Shown one piece after another: positions 20,323 through 22,928 of a DNA stretch of 22,928 nucleotides. How positions within the stretch are numbered: the stretch's first letter is position 1; each line of letters begins with the position of its first letter. Both the position numbers and the translations under genes were made by a program. The notes under the pieces were generated by a model that saw nothing but the letters and a program-made list of their open reading frames with translations, did no database searches and was not told the DNA's origin. The DNA is from Euprymna scolopes (taxonomy: Eukaryota; Mollusca; Cephalopoda; Sepiida; Sepiolidae). The stretch covers positions 55,085,734 through 55,108,661 of the forward strand of contig CM044501.1 in NCBI GenBank assembly GCA_024364805.1, in the 5' to 3' direction.

Positions 20323-21431
20323 TTAGGTCTTCTTTTCCGGCCGTTGTATACAAGATAGAAAAAAAAGCAAATTCGCACAATATTATTATTTCAATAAAAG
20401 CAAGGACGAAAAGCTGCTAAAACAACTTGCGATACCAACGAAGCTTTTGCCCTAGGAACCATTACTGATCGCAAAGCACAATGGTGGTTTTAGAAATTTC
20501 GAAGCGGCGACAGTTGTCTTTAAGATGATGAGCGTAGTGATTGGCCATCGGATGTTTCCAACGATCAATTAAGAGCATTAGTCAAAGCCAATCCACGTAC
20601 AACCTTTCGAAAACCTGTTTCAGAATTAGACGTAACGCATACAACGATTTCCAACCACTTGAGCGAAATTGGAAAGGAAAAAACACTTGATAAATGGGTG
20701 CATTCCGAATTGAACGACAACCAAAAGAAACGCCGTTATAAAGTGTCATTTTTATTCTTTTACGCAAGAAGGGTCCGTTCCTCAACCGGGTTGTGACATA
20801 AGATGAAAAGTGGGTTCTTTCCGACAACAGACGTCACTCAGCTTAATGGTTAAACGCCGAGAAAACTCCACGACACTTCCTAAAGCCAGAGTTGCACCAA
20901 AAAATGTCATGCAGCCGTTTTTGTGGTCTGCGACCGGTCTTATCTATTACAGATTTTTGAATGCAGGTGAAGAAGTGCTGTCGACAAATAGATGATATGC
21001 ATCAGAAACTTCGACAACACCCAGAATTAGTTAACAGAAAAAGCCTAATTAGCCCCACTACAATGCCCGACCGCACATTGTTAAAACGACCCTCCAGAAG
21101 CTGAGTGAATTGGGCTACGAAACTCTGCTTCATCCGGCGTACTTTCTAGTACTCTTACCTAGCAACTATCTTTTTTTTTTCAAACATCTCGACAACTTTC
21201 TGCGTGGGGAATGCTTTAAAAAAAGTAGGAGATATCAAAAAAGCCTCAAGCGACTTAATCGACGCCAGAACGCCAGATGTTTCCGTGACTGGCATGAATA
21301 CAGTTGTTTTATCGTTGTCACACGTGCATATATACTGATGGTGCTTATTGGGATGACTATTTTTTTTTAGCCGAGATATGTTCCTTTGAATTTAAAAGTT
21401 ATAAGCCGTAAGAATTTTCTTGTCAACCTGA
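20323..21431 (+). mobile_element. Mariner DNA transposon, decayed
   Basis: The transposase relic is bounded by weakly matching ends: TTAGGT...TTCTTTTCCGGCCGTTG at 20323 and, reversed from 21431, TCAGGTTGACAAGAAAATTC then TTACGGC. A TA dinucleotide lies at the right edge. At about 1.1 kb it is a little shorter than the usual ~1.3 kb, consistent with small deletions. The exact ends are approximate because the terminal repeats have diverged. Confidence 0.6.
20400..21375 (+). pseudogene. Mariner transposase relic, Hsmar1/SETMAR type
   Basis: Plus-strand segments follow mariner transposase from near the N-terminus to the C-terminus: AQWWF (near 20480), DQLRALVKANPRTTFRK, THTTISNHLSEIGK (helix-turn-helix region), the linker WVHSELNDNQKKRRY (20695 on; usual form WVPHEL), DEKWVLSDN (from 20802), NARPHIVKTTLQKLSELGYE (from 21062) and FFKHLDNFLRGECF. 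The family uses a D,D34D catalytic triad to cut and join DNA at TA. Here the first Asp survives (20802-20804), the second is Tyr (HYN for HDN, 21059-21061) and the third is Asn (21164-21166). The 34-residue spacing is kept. Several stops and frame changes also occur, so it is dead. The nearest relatives seem to be Hsmar1-like mariners, judged from memory. Confidence 0.9.
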
Positions 21432-21671
21432 TATTTCTAAATGTGTTTCTTTTTAATTTCAATTTCATTATTTATTTTTTAAATTTGTAATATATATGCA
21501 TGTAGTTATAGAATTATTGGTATAAGTGCATTTAGATGCTTGTATTATTTCGTTGCTTGTTTATGTATATTATGTTTATATTATTTAATTTTAATATTTA
21601 ATTATGCATATTTTAATTTATGATGTATATACGTACACGTACACATACTTGTATACATACACACATATAGG

Positions 21672-21672
<1 letters not shown>
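21432..21672. other. No gene seen
   Basis: T-rich interval between the mariner and a TA microsatellite. Nothing recognisable. Confidence 0.45.

Positions 21673-21731
<59 letters not shown>
21673..21731. repeat. (TA)n microsatellite
   Basis: Pure TA run of about 29 units. The Tyr-Ile open frame through it on the minus strand is an artefact. Confidence 0.95.
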
Positions 21732-21733
<2 letters not shown>

Positions 21734-22179
21734 ATACACGGACTCACATACACTTGTCTATATCTGCGTATGTAGTAATGTAAAACAAACACATGTCTAA
21801 ATATATATGAGAGAATAAATAAATGCACGATCGCAGTAGGATTGGCGGAGGTGTCGAAGTACCCCCTTGATAGTCCTTGATGTAATCTAATGTCAGGTTG
21901 TAGTAATGTACGAATCGTATATAAAATGCTACATGTCAATACATACGTATTATTTGATTACATTGCATCATTTTGGATTTATAATTCAACTAATATGCGT
22001 ACATCTTAGATTTTGCGAGATTAGACTTAAAGTATTAAATACATTGAGATACCAGACTTACATATAATTAATTTAGGAAGAAGACGGTTACGGAGCAGAG
22101 AGATTATAAAGGGGTATATAATGTGAGGTAGTGGCCAGAAGGTTGTGGTAGTAGTGCGGCTAGAGGAGGGGGTTACGGC
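21732..22179. other. No gene seen
   Basis: Unique sequence, purine-rich near 22075-22175 with GGTTACGG occurring twice (22087 and 22171). No coding similarity found. Confidence 0.45.
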
Positions 22180-22180
22180 T

Positions 22181-22228
<48 letters not shown>
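22180..22228. repeat. (TA)n microsatellite
   Basis: TA run with one TACATA interruption near 22188. It lies just beyond the 3' end of the LINE relic (minus-strand sense). Confidence 0.95.
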
Positions 22229-22229
<1 letters not shown>

Positions 22230-22249
22230 TCCTATAAATTCGTTTTCCT

Positions 22250-22680
22250 TTATGTGCATTGATATTCATATTAAAACCCTTTTTTTTTACATAGGCGTCA
22301 CCACTTATCAAGGCCGATAGGTCACTCAAGGATAAGGGTTAAAGAGTGTAGAGTAGTCAAAAGGACAATATAGTAATCGATAGTAATGGAAGTTCGGTAA
22401 ATTTGTTAACTTAAGTGGAACGGCTCATCAGAAATTTGTTCACGTTGGACTTGAAGACAACCATATTATAGACAGCTGGAAAGCAGGAAAACGGAAGACA
22501 ATTCCACAGGCGTGCAGTTCTAAGAAAGAAGCTTTGATCATGGAATCTATGTTTAGGTTTAGGTACAGATAAAGAGTGTGGAAAATTATTGATAATGTTT
22601 TCAGCTAGTCTAGTGTTTCTTGTGAAAGTTTGGCGAGGGGGGGCCATAGATTGAAGCTCAGTCGAAACTTTCTTTTCTAT
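22250..22680 (-). pseudogene. LINE 3' end: last part of reverse-transcriptase ORF plus 3' UTR
   Basis: The minus-strand frame 22411-22647 carries a conserved C-terminal motif of non-LTR retrotransposon ORF2 proteins: SFFLRTARLWNCLPFSCFPA, then VFKSNVNKFL just before the stop. The upstream PRQTFTRNTR and VPKPKHRFHDQ segments fit the same region. After the TAA stop a ~110-bp 3' UTR runs through a GACCTATCGGCCTTGATAAG segment to a TATGTAAAAAAAAA string near 22287-22300. The copy is strongly 5'-truncated, the usual fate of LINE insertions. This C-terminal piece itself is open. Clade is not certain; a CR1/L2/Jockey-like element is my best guess. Confidence 0.75.
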
Positions 22681-22928
22681 TAGTATTTATTTCCTTTTCC
22701 ACCAAAGCAAAATGTGACACGAGATGGTTTTTAAAGTGGGATTAAACCAGCTCAACGAAAAAAAAAGGGAAAAGGAGAACTCTGGTTAGGACCAAAAATA
22801 ATAATTTTCCCAATATAGAGGGGTTCCCTATATATATATCTGCAGAACAGATACTACACTTTGATCCCGGTCCGAAGACTAAGAACAACAGGGTATTTAT
22901 TTGATCCTCCACCGAGCAAATTAGGCAC
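22681..22928. other. No gene seen; window end
   Basis: Contains an A/G-rich patch near 22758-22780 and a TATATATAT run near 22830. No recognisable coding segment. Confidence 0.45.

Overview
The window looks like AT-rich, repeat-dense, non-coding DNA from an animal. The clues are long (TA)n and (CA)n microsatellites, tRNA-derived SINE sequence, a mariner relic, two kinds of Helitron sequence, a Penelope-like retroelement relic and a LINE 3' end. This mix and texture fit a mollusc, possibly a cephalopod, but nothing here fixes the species. I found no intact host gene, no rRNA or functional tRNA, no CRISPR array and no bacterial operon structure. Every recognisable protein similarity belongs to a mobile element.

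Layout. 1-1030: a small protein relic, then a SINE insertion on the minus strand bounded by a 21-bp direct repeat and (TA)n tracts. 1250-2110: a cluster of ATCGAT sites, then CT, CA and TA tracts. 2220-2710: about four diverged tandem units of ~140 bp. 2763-2995: a foldback element shaped like a MITE. 3430-4870: a decayed Helitron Rep gene carrying a fresh 58-bp tandem duplication. 5165-5215: a second piece of the SINE. 6807-10416: one uninterrupted ~3.6-kb minisatellite with a unit near 33 bp.

11509-12345: the C-terminal end of a Penelope-like element (reverse transcriptase tail plus GIY-YIG nuclease domain), minus strand. 12425-14330: a diverged ~630-bp duplication and a ~92-bp minisatellite. 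14695-14744: a hammerhead-ribozyme-like core, minus strand. 14851-15475: three 133-bp tandem units, then a Helitron 3' terminus. 16206-16960: an unplaced repeat-like stretch. 18808-19616: a short non-autonomous Helitron with both ends visible. 19921-19987: a near-perfect hairpin. 20323-21431: a dead mariner of the Hsmar1/SETMAR type. 22250-22680: a LINE 3' end next to (TA)n.

There is no working set of genes to describe as a system. The most interesting signals are structural and non-coding: the hammerhead-like core, the 27-bp-arm hairpin, the foldback element, the two Helitron termini, and the 33-bp minisatellite. All family assignments come from reading motifs by eye, without database search.
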